DNA of 64,000 bases from Isoetes taiwanensis (lineage: Eukaryota > Streptophyta > Lycopodiopsida > Isoetales > Isoetaceae), in assembly GCA_021234155.1 (NCBI GenBank), contig JAJEKV010000021.1:11839760-11903759 (forward strand), given 5' to 3'. The translations under genes and the position numbers were made by a program. The notes under the pieces are model-generated. The model did not search any database, was not told where the DNA came from, and saw only the letters and a list, made by a program, of their open reading frames with translations. Position 1 is the first letter of the stretch. Every line of letters starts with the position of its first letter. Below, piece after piece: positions 25,067-36,700 of this stretch.

Positions 25067-25629
25067 CTTTTTTTTTTTTTTTTTTTTTTGAAAGATCACA
25101 TTAACTAATATTAATCCAGAGTAAATACAAGATGAGCGATATTAAGGTACTCCTGCCCACACCAGAGCGAGCACCCATCTAACATGTGTACCTATCTACG
25201 ACTCATGCCACAAATCTGCCCAGAGTGTCTACAATGTGGAGGGTTCTTTGCCAGACCGCTGCCTTGAACTGCTCTTTCCGAGGGGACGCCAGATAAGAAA
25301 GATATAGTTTGTACCTCAACTGCGGGACCAAAGCCTCAGGCTACATCTCTGCATTCCTGAACACCTTCATGCGTCGTCGCTTTCAAATGAGCCACAACAA
25401 CTAGGCTTTACGGATGAAAGGCGGACTCGAAGGCTGAGACCACTGTTAGGGTACACCCCAAAAGAACCTCTTGACTTCTGGGCGAGGTATGAAAAAGCTG
25501 GACCCTTTGCCATGCGGTTGGATATCACGAGCAGAGAGAAACATCACGGTGTTCGGGGTCTCCACACAGGCACCACACATAGGACACAAGTCGCTAATCC
25601 GTTGGTTGATCCTGTGGACCCACGTGTTG
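25067..25629 (-). mobile_element. 5'-truncated LINE fragment with zinc-binding RT C-terminal motif
   Basis: Inserted on the minus strand: a poly-T run at 25067-25089 is the poly-A tail. Upstream, the minus strand encodes VNTWVHRINQRISDLCPMCG followed by ACVETPNTVMFLSA, the zf-RVT type C-x2-C motif found at the C terminus of plant LINE reverse transcriptases. A 10-bp duplication (acacttagtc) flanks it. It interrupts the RNase H domain of G2. Confidence 0.85.
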
Positions 25630-26567
25630 ACACTTAGTCTTTTTGAGACACCACCATCAAACCATAAATAAGCAAAGCTCTCACCTTTAGATAAATTGAC
25701 CTCAATAGAAAGTTTTGGCTCACGGTACTTGATCGGATCGACAAACTCATATTCTTCACAGGGATTTGGCACCAAAATCTCTTCTTCAATGAAATTTAGA
25801 GTTTCAAATTCTCCAACCATATTGTAGAGAGTTATCTTTTTTTTTTGCCATTTGATATGGTAACATTCTCCTCTTGACCATAAAGGTCTTGCATCCACTG
25901 TTGACAACCATTCTCTTCCCAAGAGCGGATCATAAATGTCGATTTTCTCATCAATTCCTTCAAATGCAACAACCACAAAATTAGGACCACAATAATTCCT
26001 TCTCATTGATTGGCACATTGCTTACTATTCCTATGGGGTTAATCTTGGTATTAGAAAAGGATTTTAATACCATGGGAGCTTTCTTGTCAATTTCTAGACC
26101 ACATAATCTCATGATATGGTGAGGCATCACATTGAGTGGTGATCCTCCATCTAGCAGCACTTTGGTTAATATTTTTTTACCCATTCTGGCAACACATGTA
26201 AAAGCTCCTGGGTCATAGTCTTCTTGAGTCAACACATGCTCCTCAATGTGATTTGTCAGAGCGAATTCATCCCCTTTGGTTAGATTCAAAACCTTTTTTC
26301 TATAAGATGGGGCAATTTTCAGCAAGATCAGCAAATCCACACTAACCTTGGAATTTTTTAATAAAGATTCAAAATCCTCACTCTCCTTATCCTTTTTCAA
26401 GTATTTTTGACAATTTTCCTTGTGCTTTGGTGCATTAGTCTCCTCATTCACTTGAACTTGCTCTTTATCCTTTGAATTATTTATTCCTCTAGTATGAACA
26501 GCCATGATCTCTACCACACTTGGTGCAAGGTCTATACCAACAATAGTCTGATGAATGAACAACATAG

Positions 26568-27983
26568 GCCCACCTTTGAATCGCTGGGAGTTGATTGGAG
26601 GATCGATGGCGGCGGGACGGCACCGTTTGGCCGCCTAGGGCTCTGCCCTGGGCTGGCCGTTTATGTTCATATGCCCTTAGGCAGCCCATCGGCATCTGGG
26701 GAAGGCTGCAATCCGGTTTGTTTCTGCAGATTTTCTAGATGGAGAAGGGACTGGCTTAGGGCAAGGATTTTAATTTGTGGCCAGGCGAAGGGACTTCTTC
26801 TGCTTTGATTCACAGGCAAGGATCCATGGCTTTCACCCAGGTGATCCAATTTAAATCTTTTGAAATATAATCTGGCAGAAAAGTTCTTTCTTTTTTCCCA
26901 TTTCTTACTGGCAGAAGTACATAGAGCAGGTAGATGGAAGCAGTAGGGTTTGTTTCTTTCTGTAGCCATGGCAGTGTGATTAGTCAGTTTTTGAAAATTA
27001 TGGCAGAATGTTTCGGTGTCTTATTACAGTTGATAATTTAAGGCTGGGCTCACGAGTAGTCCGGTGGGTTGGGCTTGTTCTAAGCCTAACTAGCTTCAAG
27101 ATAAGCTATTTCAGCCTTTAGTAACCTTACGCTATTATCTAGATTGTTGATTGGTTAGGTCGCTTGGAGGCAGAGAATCAGATTCATAAAAGAAGGTGGC
27201 GACTTCGGGGAATAGTGTGGCAGCCTATTCCATTTATTATTGCCTTCTTTTTAATGTTCTATGTATATATGGGAATTTCCATGTGTCTCTGCAGATGTGG
27301 TCAGGTAAATTGGATTAAAAATCTTGAAATTCAAGTTTAGGAAGACCTTGGATTTCACTTTACGATGAAGGGTTATGTAGGCTGCTAGTTCTTGAATCTT
27401 CTTTTGTATGGAAGCATGATGATGACCTAGAGGTTTCTCCAACAATGCACCATCTTTTGGATCATCTTCTAGGGCTGGGCTTAGAGGTCTAGTTGGATTT
27501 TAATGGATTTAGAAGCATGGGAAGCTAGGAGCTCATTACCTCTACAATGGGAATCGTTCTCTTGAGGCATAGTTTGGGCAATTACTTGGCTACATGTCCT
27601 TCTTTTCTATTCGAGGTTTTGGTCCAATTTATCCTACTAGTGCGCAAAGGATCTTTGGGAATTATTACTTGCGCTTAATCCAAATCTGGCCAGTAAGGGT
27701 AACAGAAGCTGTTGCAGTTGGGCAAGTAAGTGGATTAGTGGTGGAAATTTATGGAGGTCCTATAGTATTTGGTTCAGCAGAAGAAGGTTGTCCCTATAGT
27801 AAGTTGACCCAAAGAAGATGTTGAACAACTCCATGATGAGTACTCTACTTTTTTCATTTACTGTATATTCTGAGAACAGTTTCTTATCTTTTTCCCTGAA
27901 TCTTCAGGGTTTTTTTTGTGCTGTAAAGTTATATCATATGAATACAAAAACTGCCGTTTCTTCAAAAAAAAAAAAAAAAAAAA
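26568..27983 (+). mobile_element. Poly-A retroposed sequence nested in G2
   Basis: About 1.4 kb ending in about 20 A residues (27,964-27,983), flanked by a 14-bp duplication aatgaacaacatag at 26554-26567 and 27984-27997. Removing it rejoins the G2 minus-strand ORF. The plus strand has only short ORFs (for example 27,594-27,824, IFGNYYLRLIQIWPV) that I do not recognise. It could be a truncated LINE or a processed pseudogene. Confidence 0.8.
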
Positions 27984-28541
27984 AATGAACAACATAGAGG
28001 ATACATCCTTTTCTCGGGTCTAGAACTTTTCATTTCTTGGAGCTGTTTTGTGGCTTCAACCAAAGCCTCGTTTAGATATTTCAGCTCTGACATCAACTAC
28101 AGGACCCTCTGAATCTTCCATTTTTTGTTTCTTCTTATCTTTTTGAACCGCACATATTGGCACTGGTCCAGGTCCCATGTACTCCTGCTCATAATCTGGA
28201 AAGAAAGGATCATGAGGTGAGTGCATATCATCAGGAAGATAGGAGATCATGTCAGCAATTTCAGTTATGTACAGTGTCAAATCCTTCTTGCTTTTGAATT
28301 TTGAGCATTTTCCTATGTATTCTTGGTCTGCTGCTCAAGCCCCTGATAAATGAAGCTACAAGATGCAAAGTATGATTAGGTATTGTCATGCCCGGAGGCA
28401 CCATGTGGCAGGGAAAACTGGATGGGATGAGTGACTAGGCCAAGTGGGGGTAGATAGGAATTTTTTTTATTTTTTGAAACTTGGCACGATTCCCAAGAAC
28501 TCAAAATGAAGGTCAAAACATGGTCTTTTTAGAAAATTCCT

Positions 28542-29621
28542 TTTTCCTCATGGAATCTTTTTTGATGCTCTATGACGTGGAAGAATCTTTTTTGCAAAAA
28601 GGACATTTGACTTTTTTGACTCAAAATGGGGTAGAATTTGATGATGTGGCAAGTTGGTATGATGACATGGCAATATGGGATGATGAAGTGTCAAGCAAGT
28701 TGGCAAAATATCTTCTTTCTAGTCAAAACTTTTTATGAAGTGGAAATGATGTGAATGACACGTGTAGGATGATGTGGAAGCATTTAGTGATTATGTGGCA
28801 CAATGACATGTCACTCCAAGTATCAAAATGACCTCTTAGGTCAAATATTTTGAATAAATGAAATTTATGGAAGGTGACATGTGTATGATGACATGGCATA
28901 TTTGGTGGTGATGTAGATGGTACATGGTATATTGTGATGGTGATTTGGCAACTTTTATGATGACATGGACAAATTTGGCACTAGTGCACATAAACTTGGA
29001 TCCTTTATGCATCAACTTGATCATATGACTTCTTCATGCTTTTCTTGGAAAATTGTGCACTTTCTCTCTCTAGTTTGACTTTTTGAGAGAGAATGTGATC
29101 TTATATCATAGGAAAAGCCAAATTGAGTGGATTTTTGTTTTTTGCTTTTTCAAGATGGTGGAGGTATAATGAGCGTGTGGTCTATGAATGGTGTAAGAGT
29201 GGTGTGTTTTGACTAGAGAAAAGGCTATTTGCCCAATTTGCTAAGGGAAATGAAGGTGAGACATGGATTATGAGGCAAGCAAGGCATCATGGATTGGAAT
29301 GAGATAGTGAACTCATGTAGTGAACCATGTGAAATAGAATTCATGCCAAGATGATCTCAAATTAGCCACATACCAAGTAACCTTGAGGGGTCTTCCAATC
29401 TTCAAACTCTAGTTGCTTGAACCTTCTCTTCCTTGCTTTGTTTGCATGATCTCCAATGAATGTCCTTTCCTTGGTTCTTCAAGCAAGCGTCTACTTTGTG
29501 ATCTTCAAGGATGTGAGTCTTCATATCTGTAGTACTTGCACACATATGCTTTAGTCAATAGACAACCAAAGATGTGTGATTTGTGTGCATAGCTCTTCTA
29601 TGCTGCCAAAATGTGGCAGCA
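28542..29621 (-). repeat. LTR-like direct repeat of G2 (5' copy)
   Basis: Sister of 23171-24762 without the GAATA insertion. The true LTR may begin further left. At about 28,402 the plus strand reads ggcaccatgtggcaggg, which on the minus strand is LTR end CA followed by TGGTGCC, a possible primer-binding site, but this cannot be checked against the truncated sister. Confidence 0.7.
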
Positions 29622-30945
29622 CATATGTATAACGAGTTTTAGAAGTGTCCAGAATCCGTAAAATAACATGCTTTGCTGATCATGCTAATTTACTGCTTAT
29701 TGAATTCATAGCTTGAAACTACGTTGTACATGCATAGGGCTATGCTAGTTGGAGAACGTAGAAAGGATTCAAAGAAGGCCTCCTTTGCTGGCTTATGTCT
29801 CAAAAAATTTGACTAAGATATCTTGGTTGTCAAGACTATTCTGCACTATATACACACGTGTTTTCTATCAATCAAGTAAATTGCATCTGTCTTAAATTAC
29901 ATAAGAACATATCAAGGAAGTCCTAATCTCTTCCATCTGAATTGGCTACCAATACTTTCAATGATGCCTCTCAAATCAAATCTGCATGCCATATTCAAGA
30001 TATACTTGAAGCAATTTCTCTTTACTGCACCAAAACATAATTTTGTAAGCATAAAATATAGAACATGAATGTATTGCATATATAGGACTTCTTGATTCAA
30101 ACACTTATGGCTAATCCAGATCTATTTTAGGACAATCTAGACTACATAATTGATGCCCATGTTGAACTTCATATCATAGCAAAGTTGTCAGAACAAGTTA
30201 AGATTGAACCATTTATCCTAATGAACACCCTTAAATAACTAAAATCCATGTTGAACTTCATGTCATAGCAAGGTTGTCAAAACAAGTTCAGATTGCGCGA
30301 TTTATTTTAATGAATGGCCTGCTGGTGTGGTTATGGCAATAATTCATGACAATATAGGATTTGATTTAATAATAGATGAAATCTAACATTATCATGGCAT
30401 ATTTTTGAATTACTCCAAATATGTTTGCTTCATATATTTGGATATCAAATATTTGTATATGACTTGCCAGCAAAATATGACAATGAGTGGCGTATGAATT
30501 CGAGATATAGTGTCATCCTTTGCAGTGAAGTTGCTATACATTGAAATTTGCTATTAAATTTAGCAAGAACACTTGATCCGAACGAGACATTGAGCATGGC
30601 GATGCCTTGCTTGGATTAAGGAGCTTCAGTCAGGTTGGTGCTATTGCCATGTTCTGGAAGACAGAGATTTGGTTCCCCCCCAGCTTTGCCATGGAAACGC
30701 CTACAAATGGAGAGGTTGCATATTATAGGGATCATTTAATAAATGTATTGCTCTTATTTTGTGGTATAGCTTCTCAAACATGTGGTTGAAGTTCATGAAA
30801 CGTTGTTTAAGACTGCAGTAGATACTGCTCGTGGCGGAGAAACTAGGATATTCAGTCCAATGCATCTTTTAGTTTGAAATAGGCTAGCACATAATCAAGA
30901 ATTAAAAAGCTTTGTTGTGTGGGCAAGGGCTTAAGTGCCTTTTGA
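29622..30945. other. No recognisable gene
   Basis: AT-rich, with short unrelated ORFs. Contains the tandem duplication listed at 30157-30326. Confidence 0.5.
30157..30326. repeat. 89-bp imperfect tandem duplication
   Basis: The unit starting ccatgttgaacttcatatca (30157-30245) recurs at 30246 to about 30326 with roughly ten differences, so it is older than the perfect tandems elsewhere. Confidence 0.75.
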
Positions 30946-31900
30946 CATGATGTTGCTCCCCACCAAATATACGACGCCTCATCATACATCTCGCAGGAAA
31001 TGCCCCATCCAGCAATATCTGCCACATGGGTCCTCTGTCTACCCCGCTCCTAGAATAGCCAGGGCGTGAGATGGGATCCGTAGATCGTTCATAGACATCA
31101 ATACGTCAGTAACATGAATAGAGCTCCTACCCAGGCTAGGCTGACAGCTGGAGTCTCAAGATAGAATAGATCGAATAATGGCAATGACTTGGGCTGGCAA
31201 ATAGACAATGGCTATGGTTGACCACTCCATCCACCCCTCTTGTGCATACTATGCAGACGGGCTAAATCGGGCTATAACCGTGACTATACCTGCCGGACAC
31301 CTAATGAGACTACTCTGGTTGCATCTCCTCAGTCTAATGAGGTAGAAGGGTTGCATCTCCCCTTCCCAGAGTCCAGTGGCTCTGTAGGCGGCTAGAGGAT
31401 CGTGGCGACACACACCCTTCCCCGACTGAACTCCTAAATCTAGGCCATTGTCTGCAATTCCTGAGAGTCAGGGTGGCACCATTGACCCAGGAAGTGTCGG
31501 ACCCATACTCGGCCCTCTCGGAGTAGCCGGCTATAAGCCTAGTCCGCTATGAATCCCCAATAATCGGGCTCAGCAGGAACCTCCCTCTATCTTGCCACTG
31601 CCTCTGTTATGTGGTGCTCAGTCACTTTATAACCTTCATAACCTGGTGAGCTCTATGCACATGCTGCATGTTATAGGAACTAAGGGTCTAAACTAGAAGC
31701 ATCATCTAAACAAGGCTACCAGGTCTCTATCCCCCTTCCCAATAAAAGGGCCAAATATGATCAACCAATATCATATATCTACACAACATGATAAATAATA
31801 AGAATAGCGTCTAATCCTAATCACATGCATCTAACTTACAATTAGGGTTCATTGATTAGGGTTCATGAGCCGAACTGAGGTTTCTAGAATGGCTCTACTA
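30946..31900. repeat. Diverged LTR relic related to the G1 LTR
   Basis: Shares a long ordered series of phrases with 15.8-16.6 kb: cactccatccacccctcttg, agtgtcggacccatactcgg, ataagcctag, caggtctctatccccctt. Same orientation. No gag-pol adjoins it, so it is probably a solo or truncated LTR. Limits are approximate. Confidence 0.65.
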
Positions 31901-32471
31901 GAGATACGAATTGGTAACTCATCTGGAATGCTGATTCCAGATGATCTATCAAGGTCTCTACTTCAAATACCTGCTCTTGAGGAACTTCCGCCCGCTCCTG
32001 GTGTCTCCATTTCTCTGCAGGTGGTTCAGATAGCTCCCACTCCTTCTCATGCACGCACGCTCCTTGGGTTGCTGCACTATACTGTGTTGTAGCAGACAAT
32101 TCTCGAAACGGAGTTTCGAGTGCAAATAGGGTTCAAGGATGGCTGGATCCAGAAAATGGCCTAGGTTTAGGGTTTGGCCATTGGTAGATTCGGGTTGCCA
32201 TATCATGCCATGTGGCTCCAATAAGGTGCGCTCATGTGGCGAGTCGCCAATTGGAGCCATGTGGAAATGGTTTCATACCTAAGGTTGGCTATACGAACAT
32301 GAATATGTTGCTTTGTCTTTACATTGGACATGTGATATTTCGGTTTCAGGGTTTTGCATTCTTACTTGGTGTGTTGTTGTTTCAGATTGCAACCCCTTTT
32401 CGTCTTGCATCCCACATCTTGGCATTGCTCTCGTCCTAGCCGATTCTATTGCTTCGTCTATCTGCATTCTC

Positions 32472-32580
32472 TTTTTTTTTAATTGAAGGCTAAAGTATAT
32501 TAAAATCCGTATGGTAAAAGTTACATGCAAAGCTTACGATAGCTTTTTTGAGAAAAACCTTTAGGATAGGGTAGGTTAGA
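32472..32580 (-). mobile_element. 109-bp poly-A retroposon with 15-bp target-site duplication
   Basis: Begins with a poly-T run and is flanked by tctatctgcattctc at 32457-32471 and 32581-32595, an exact 15-bp duplication. Too short to show a family; likely a severely 5'-truncated LINE or a SINE. Confidence 0.85.
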
Positions 32581-32639
32581 TCTATCTGCATTCTCATTCA
32601 CCCTCTTTTCACTTTGCTGTTTTGGCAGTTCTTCTGTTC

Positions 32640-33035
32640 CTTCCGGCAAGTGCTAAGCTAGATCCAATCTGGCTATCTTTTGCCTTGGCTTCCCCTGCTA
32701 ACTCTTTTTTTGCTAGCAATCATTCATCCTTATTTGCCCAGCTCTACTTCGCTTGTTCTGTTGTCTCTGACCTCCTTCAGACCTAGGCCCCCTCCATCAT
32801 GCCCTCTCGCCTTTTCTTCTATTCCCCATTGGGGGTGGTTCTTTAAGATCAGGCCAAGTGGCATCTTATCTTGGATCTACGTGTCTTGGATCACCTTTTG
32901 ATCTATCCCCCATTTTCGCTATGAGTCATTGGACTTGCGCTCTCATATTTGATAGCCCAAGGATTTGCTATTTACTATGGATCTGAAATATGGCTATCAC
33001 CATGTCTCGTCTGGCCCCCTCACCGCTCCTGATAT
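32640..33035 (+). pseudogene. DIRS-like reverse transcriptase N-terminal fragment
   Basis: Frames around 32,830-33,010 give WFFKIRPSG, a shifted LILDLRVLDHLLIYPPF and then LLFTMDLKYGYHHVS. The D-L-K-x-G-Y-H-H-V string is the first catalytic block of DIRS/Ngaro-type reverse transcriptases; gypsy RTs have KIDLRSGYHQI instead. Similarity stops at about 33,035, 150 bp before the transposon end at 33186. At least two frame changes. Confidence 0.6.
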
Positions 33036-33185
33036 GGGGGCATGCTAGGGGGAGTGGTCCAGAAAAAATGAACTAAGGCAATGGGGCATTTGGAGAAACA
33101 ATGGTTACAAAAACCAATGGTTACAAGGTGTCATGGGAAAGAAAAGGGGCAAGATATTGTCAACAACCATTATAGCAAGATAATA

Positions 33186-33219
33186 AACAAGGTGACGGAT
33201 CAATCGCACTAATGACCTG
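33186..33219 (+). repeat. Left terminal inverted repeat of element B
   Basis: Pairs with 42312-42345 over 34 bp with one mismatch. The repeat overlaps a hairpin: aatcgcact (33202-33210) and agtgcgatt (33221-33229) are inverted 9-bp arms. Confidence 0.9.
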
Positions 33220-33526
33220 TAGTGCGATTGCGTCCAAAAAAGATTCCTTTTTCAAAAAACCCCAAAATTTGGTACTTTTGGCATATCTTAAGAAAACATT
33301 TAGATAAACGGTCCTTTGACCTTAAAAAAAGTGCATTTTTTAGAACAAACAAACAAAGTACAACATTTATAATTAAAAGGAGGTTGTTTTTGGTAGTATT
33401 TTAAACGCTTTTTCACTTGACCTGGGCGCACGTATCACACAAACACAATACTAAGAACAGTTAGAAGCATCAAAGAAACTGCAAAAAATGATACAAGGCC
33501 AAAATATGATGTAAAATAGATAAGAA

Positions 33527-33546
33527 TGTCTATGCGCGCATAGACA
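33527..33546. repeat. Perfect palindrome TGTCTATGCGCGCATAGACA, copy 1
   Basis: 20-bp palindrome, perfect to 22 bp (33526-33547). Lies subterminally in element B. Confidence 0.95.
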
Positions 33547-33647
33547 TGCACCCTGTTTAAACAAGCCACATTTTAAAAAAGTCATCATTTAAGTGCAAAT
33601 AATGATACAAGGGCGTTTTCATCCAAAGTGTAGTTTAAAGAAGAAAG

Positions 33648-33673
33648 GCATGTCTATGCGCGCATAGACATGC
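33648..33673. repeat. Perfect palindrome, copy 2
   Basis: The same 20-bp core (33651-33670) extended to a perfect 26-bp palindrome (GCA...TGC). Together with copy 1 it lies in a loose direct repeat of about 125 bp; atgatacaagg precedes both copies. Confidence 0.95.
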
Positions 33674-33761
33674 TCCCCTTTTTTAACAGACGATTTCTTT
33701 TTGAAAGTCAATATTTAACAATAAATGTTATTTTTTTCAGTTTATAATCAGACACACAATT

Positions 33762-36700
33762 TTAAATGTCATGGGGGACCTCCTTATCTTTAAGGGGGTC
33801 ATCATCGGAAACATTGTGTTCTTCACCGTTGTTCGGATCCGTTTCTTCCTCCTCTTCCTCTTCCTCTTCCGGTTTTTCCACCTCAGGTTCTTTATCTACC
33901 ACTGGCAACAACTCAACATACTCCGCTTGGTGATCAGTGTTGCCTGATGCAGGCATCTGTGGCTCTGAACTGCTTATTCCTGCTTGATCGCCACCGTCCT
34001 TTACACCCACTTCTTGTTTCTCATCAGGCAAGTTCATTAAAGAACATATCCTGGACTTAATGAAAGCAACACTATCAGAATCATACTCCACTGCAACACA
34101 GTTACGACCCTTCCTCAAAGCACATGAAATGGTCGTGCCAGAGCCCGAAAATGCATCCACAACCCGTCTCGGTTGTTTTTGAAAACATTTTAAGCCTGTT
34201 GATTATTTGTTTGGGGCTTCGGTGCGGGTTGACAACGCACCGACCTGGTGAACTGGGTCGGTCAATCGGGATAGCAGGAGCTGGAAGACATTTCGGTAGT
34301 CCATTCCCTGTGTGTTGTAGTGTTGTAAGGTCCTGGTGCCTAGTGTGCTGTGGTAACCGATGTGAATCTGTTCAAATACGTTTATAAGTCTAGCACCCCC
34401 ACCATGGCCACGGATGTTGGTCTTCACCCTGTAAAACAAATGAAAGAAGTCAGAGACAATTAGGGACACCAAGTTTAAAAGAGATGCAGACTTACCATAT
34501 CGCGGGGCTCGAATCCAAAGATTGCGGTGTTCCTTGGCGTTGCTTGAACCAAGCCGGCTTGGTTGGTGGAGTGAAAGACAACGATCCTCCACAAAGGTCT
34601 TTGTGTTTAGCTTTACCACCGTTTGTGAAAAGAGTCAAACTCTGCAGACTTAAAAAGGCGTCGTCACCCGGTGTCAGGGCAACTTAAACCGTAGGGTATG
34701 TCAACAATGATCAAGGAGTAGTCACGGGTTTCAACACTCTGTCTATCTTCACACAATCCCCGGTAGACTTGGTAGAGACGGTGGTGGCCAAATTCATCAA
34801 AATTCTCAAAAGCACTTTCGATTTTACAATCTTTGATCGGCCTCTTGTACCCTTTTCAACTTGGCTCTTTCATCTTTTGCTTGCTTCACCAAAGTCAAGA
34901 AACACGGTGGTACCGGGTCTTTTTTTTCTGCAAGATAAAAGAAAGTGAGTACACTTGCAACTCCATGCGTGCATGGCAAGGCAACATCAACTTTGTTGTG
35001 CACGCACAACAAAGATTTAGTTTTTGTCCATGCGGCGCATAGACAAAGGCGAGGTTTTATCTATCGCGCCGCATGGACAAAACTAAATCTTTTGTTATCG
35101 CGTCGCGAGCAAAGACTTCGGCTTTTGTCTATCTTGGCGATAGACAAATGGTAAGATGCAAGATAAAAAAGCAAGCAAATACTTACCGGGTTAGTAAAAT
35201 TTGAGGCAAATTGTTTTATTTTCTCATCGGACGAGGAAATAGGGTACGTGACTCCGAACTTTTTCCCAAGTGTCGCAATTTAAATGGAGCATTAGTTGTT
35301 CTGGCTATACGTAGCACAATCTTTTTGGCTGCGATAGAAATCGATCTGGGACAAAACCTACTGTGGCGTGACAGAGTACTCCACCGTTTAAACTTCGTCT
35401 TTGCATTTCTTCTAAGGTGAACCGCCTGTCGACAACTTTTTTGTAGAACCTCGCAAACTTTGTCCATGTTTTTGAGGCCCCCGCATTTCCCTCAAGGCAT
35501 CACACTCATATCCTTTTGTTTGGAGGGCTCTCCCTTTTTCTTTTGTCTCGGGCTTCTTCCCCTTTGTCTTCAAGGTGCCGTCCCGCATACATATCAAAAA
35601 TTTTCTCCTGCGGATCCCAAATCGTGGTGCGACACAAAAAAGATTGAGTGTCTATGCGCCGCATGGAGTAAGGTGAGATTCAAACACAACAACTAGGGAA
35701 ACTTACGGTGCGTGCACGAAGGCTAGCTGAAAGCAGTTGTCGTATTTAATCAATGAAGTCCACGGCATCTTTTTGATCGTAAGTCAAACAAAGACTCAAT
35801 TGCACATTGCTCCTTTAAAAGCGAGATAAAGCGTCACGGATCATCCTTTATGTCTTTCTTTCAGGGGTTCTACGCCCTATAATTATCATATTCTCGTGCA
35901 TAAATTTAATTTTATCGACAAGCTCATGCTCAACACAGTAGTCGTTGTCTACGTTGTGGCTCATAGCAAAAGCGATTTTGCCGTCGATTACACCAGCGTA
36001 GGCGACCAGTAGAGAGATGAGAAGATTGCTTGCTTGAGTTCTTTCAATTACGCCTTTTGCCTTAAATGTGTGTTCCACCAATCACAATGTACATGTAATT
36101 GTCGACCTCTTCTTTCTTAAATTCTTCCAAGGTTTCTGATACTTAGGGTCGACAATCACTACGTGTGGGGACTTTCTGATTGCATTCGGCCCTGGCCACG
36201 ATTCTCTCTTTTAAGGCGCCGGTGGTTCGGATAAATCTTTCTTACACTGCAGCGAACTACATACCACGAGGATCCTTTGGGCACAACTTCACTCTATCAA
36301 TGCGTAAATGCATAATGCGGGCACCCGGCACCTCTTCTCAATGTCCTCCTGAAGATTTTGGAGGCCTCGTCCCTGCCCTTTGAGGCTATCTTCGTCTGCC
36401 GGGTCCTTGGGGCAAGTTACACTTGGAAGACTCCTTTTTCCGACTTCTACCGCCTTCCCCTTGACTTTGAATTGGGCCTGTTCGGTCCTAAGGCTTGCCT
36501 TTTGCCGTCTTTTTTTTCTTCTTTTTGGCAAATCCGGTTCTTTCCTCCTCAGAACTCTCCGATTTCCACCTCTTTATCCATTTGTTCATCTCTCTCGCTC
36601 TACCCCTTGCTCTACATCTGGATCTACCTCGGCTCTACCTCGGCTCTTTCATTTACGCTTCACCCACCTTGAATGGGTTCAAGAGTGGATCCTTGCACTT

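Larger units (their letters stand above)
24763..28541 (-). pseudogene. Gypsy-like element G2 internal region: protease and RNase H, no RT
   Basis: Read on the minus strand with two nested retroposons removed. First comes a gag-like, charged region (27,998-28,280, DMHSPHDPFFPDYEQEYMG). Next is a retropepsin segment (25,640-26,553) with KVLLDGGSPLNVMPHHIM and DPLLGREWLSTVDA. DGGS instead of DTG and the LLGREWL motif are typical of plant Tat/Athila gypsy proteases. Next, SFAYLWFDGGVSK joins across the insertion at 25067-25629 to ASSAAILKDSSNRLLV and NMVEYKALIAGLQEAKHLG (24,834-25,056), an RNase H domain. No reverse transcriptase or integrase lies between or after, so it has an internal deletion. 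One frame change occurs near 26,000. The direct repeats on both sides act as LTRs. Confidence 0.75.
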
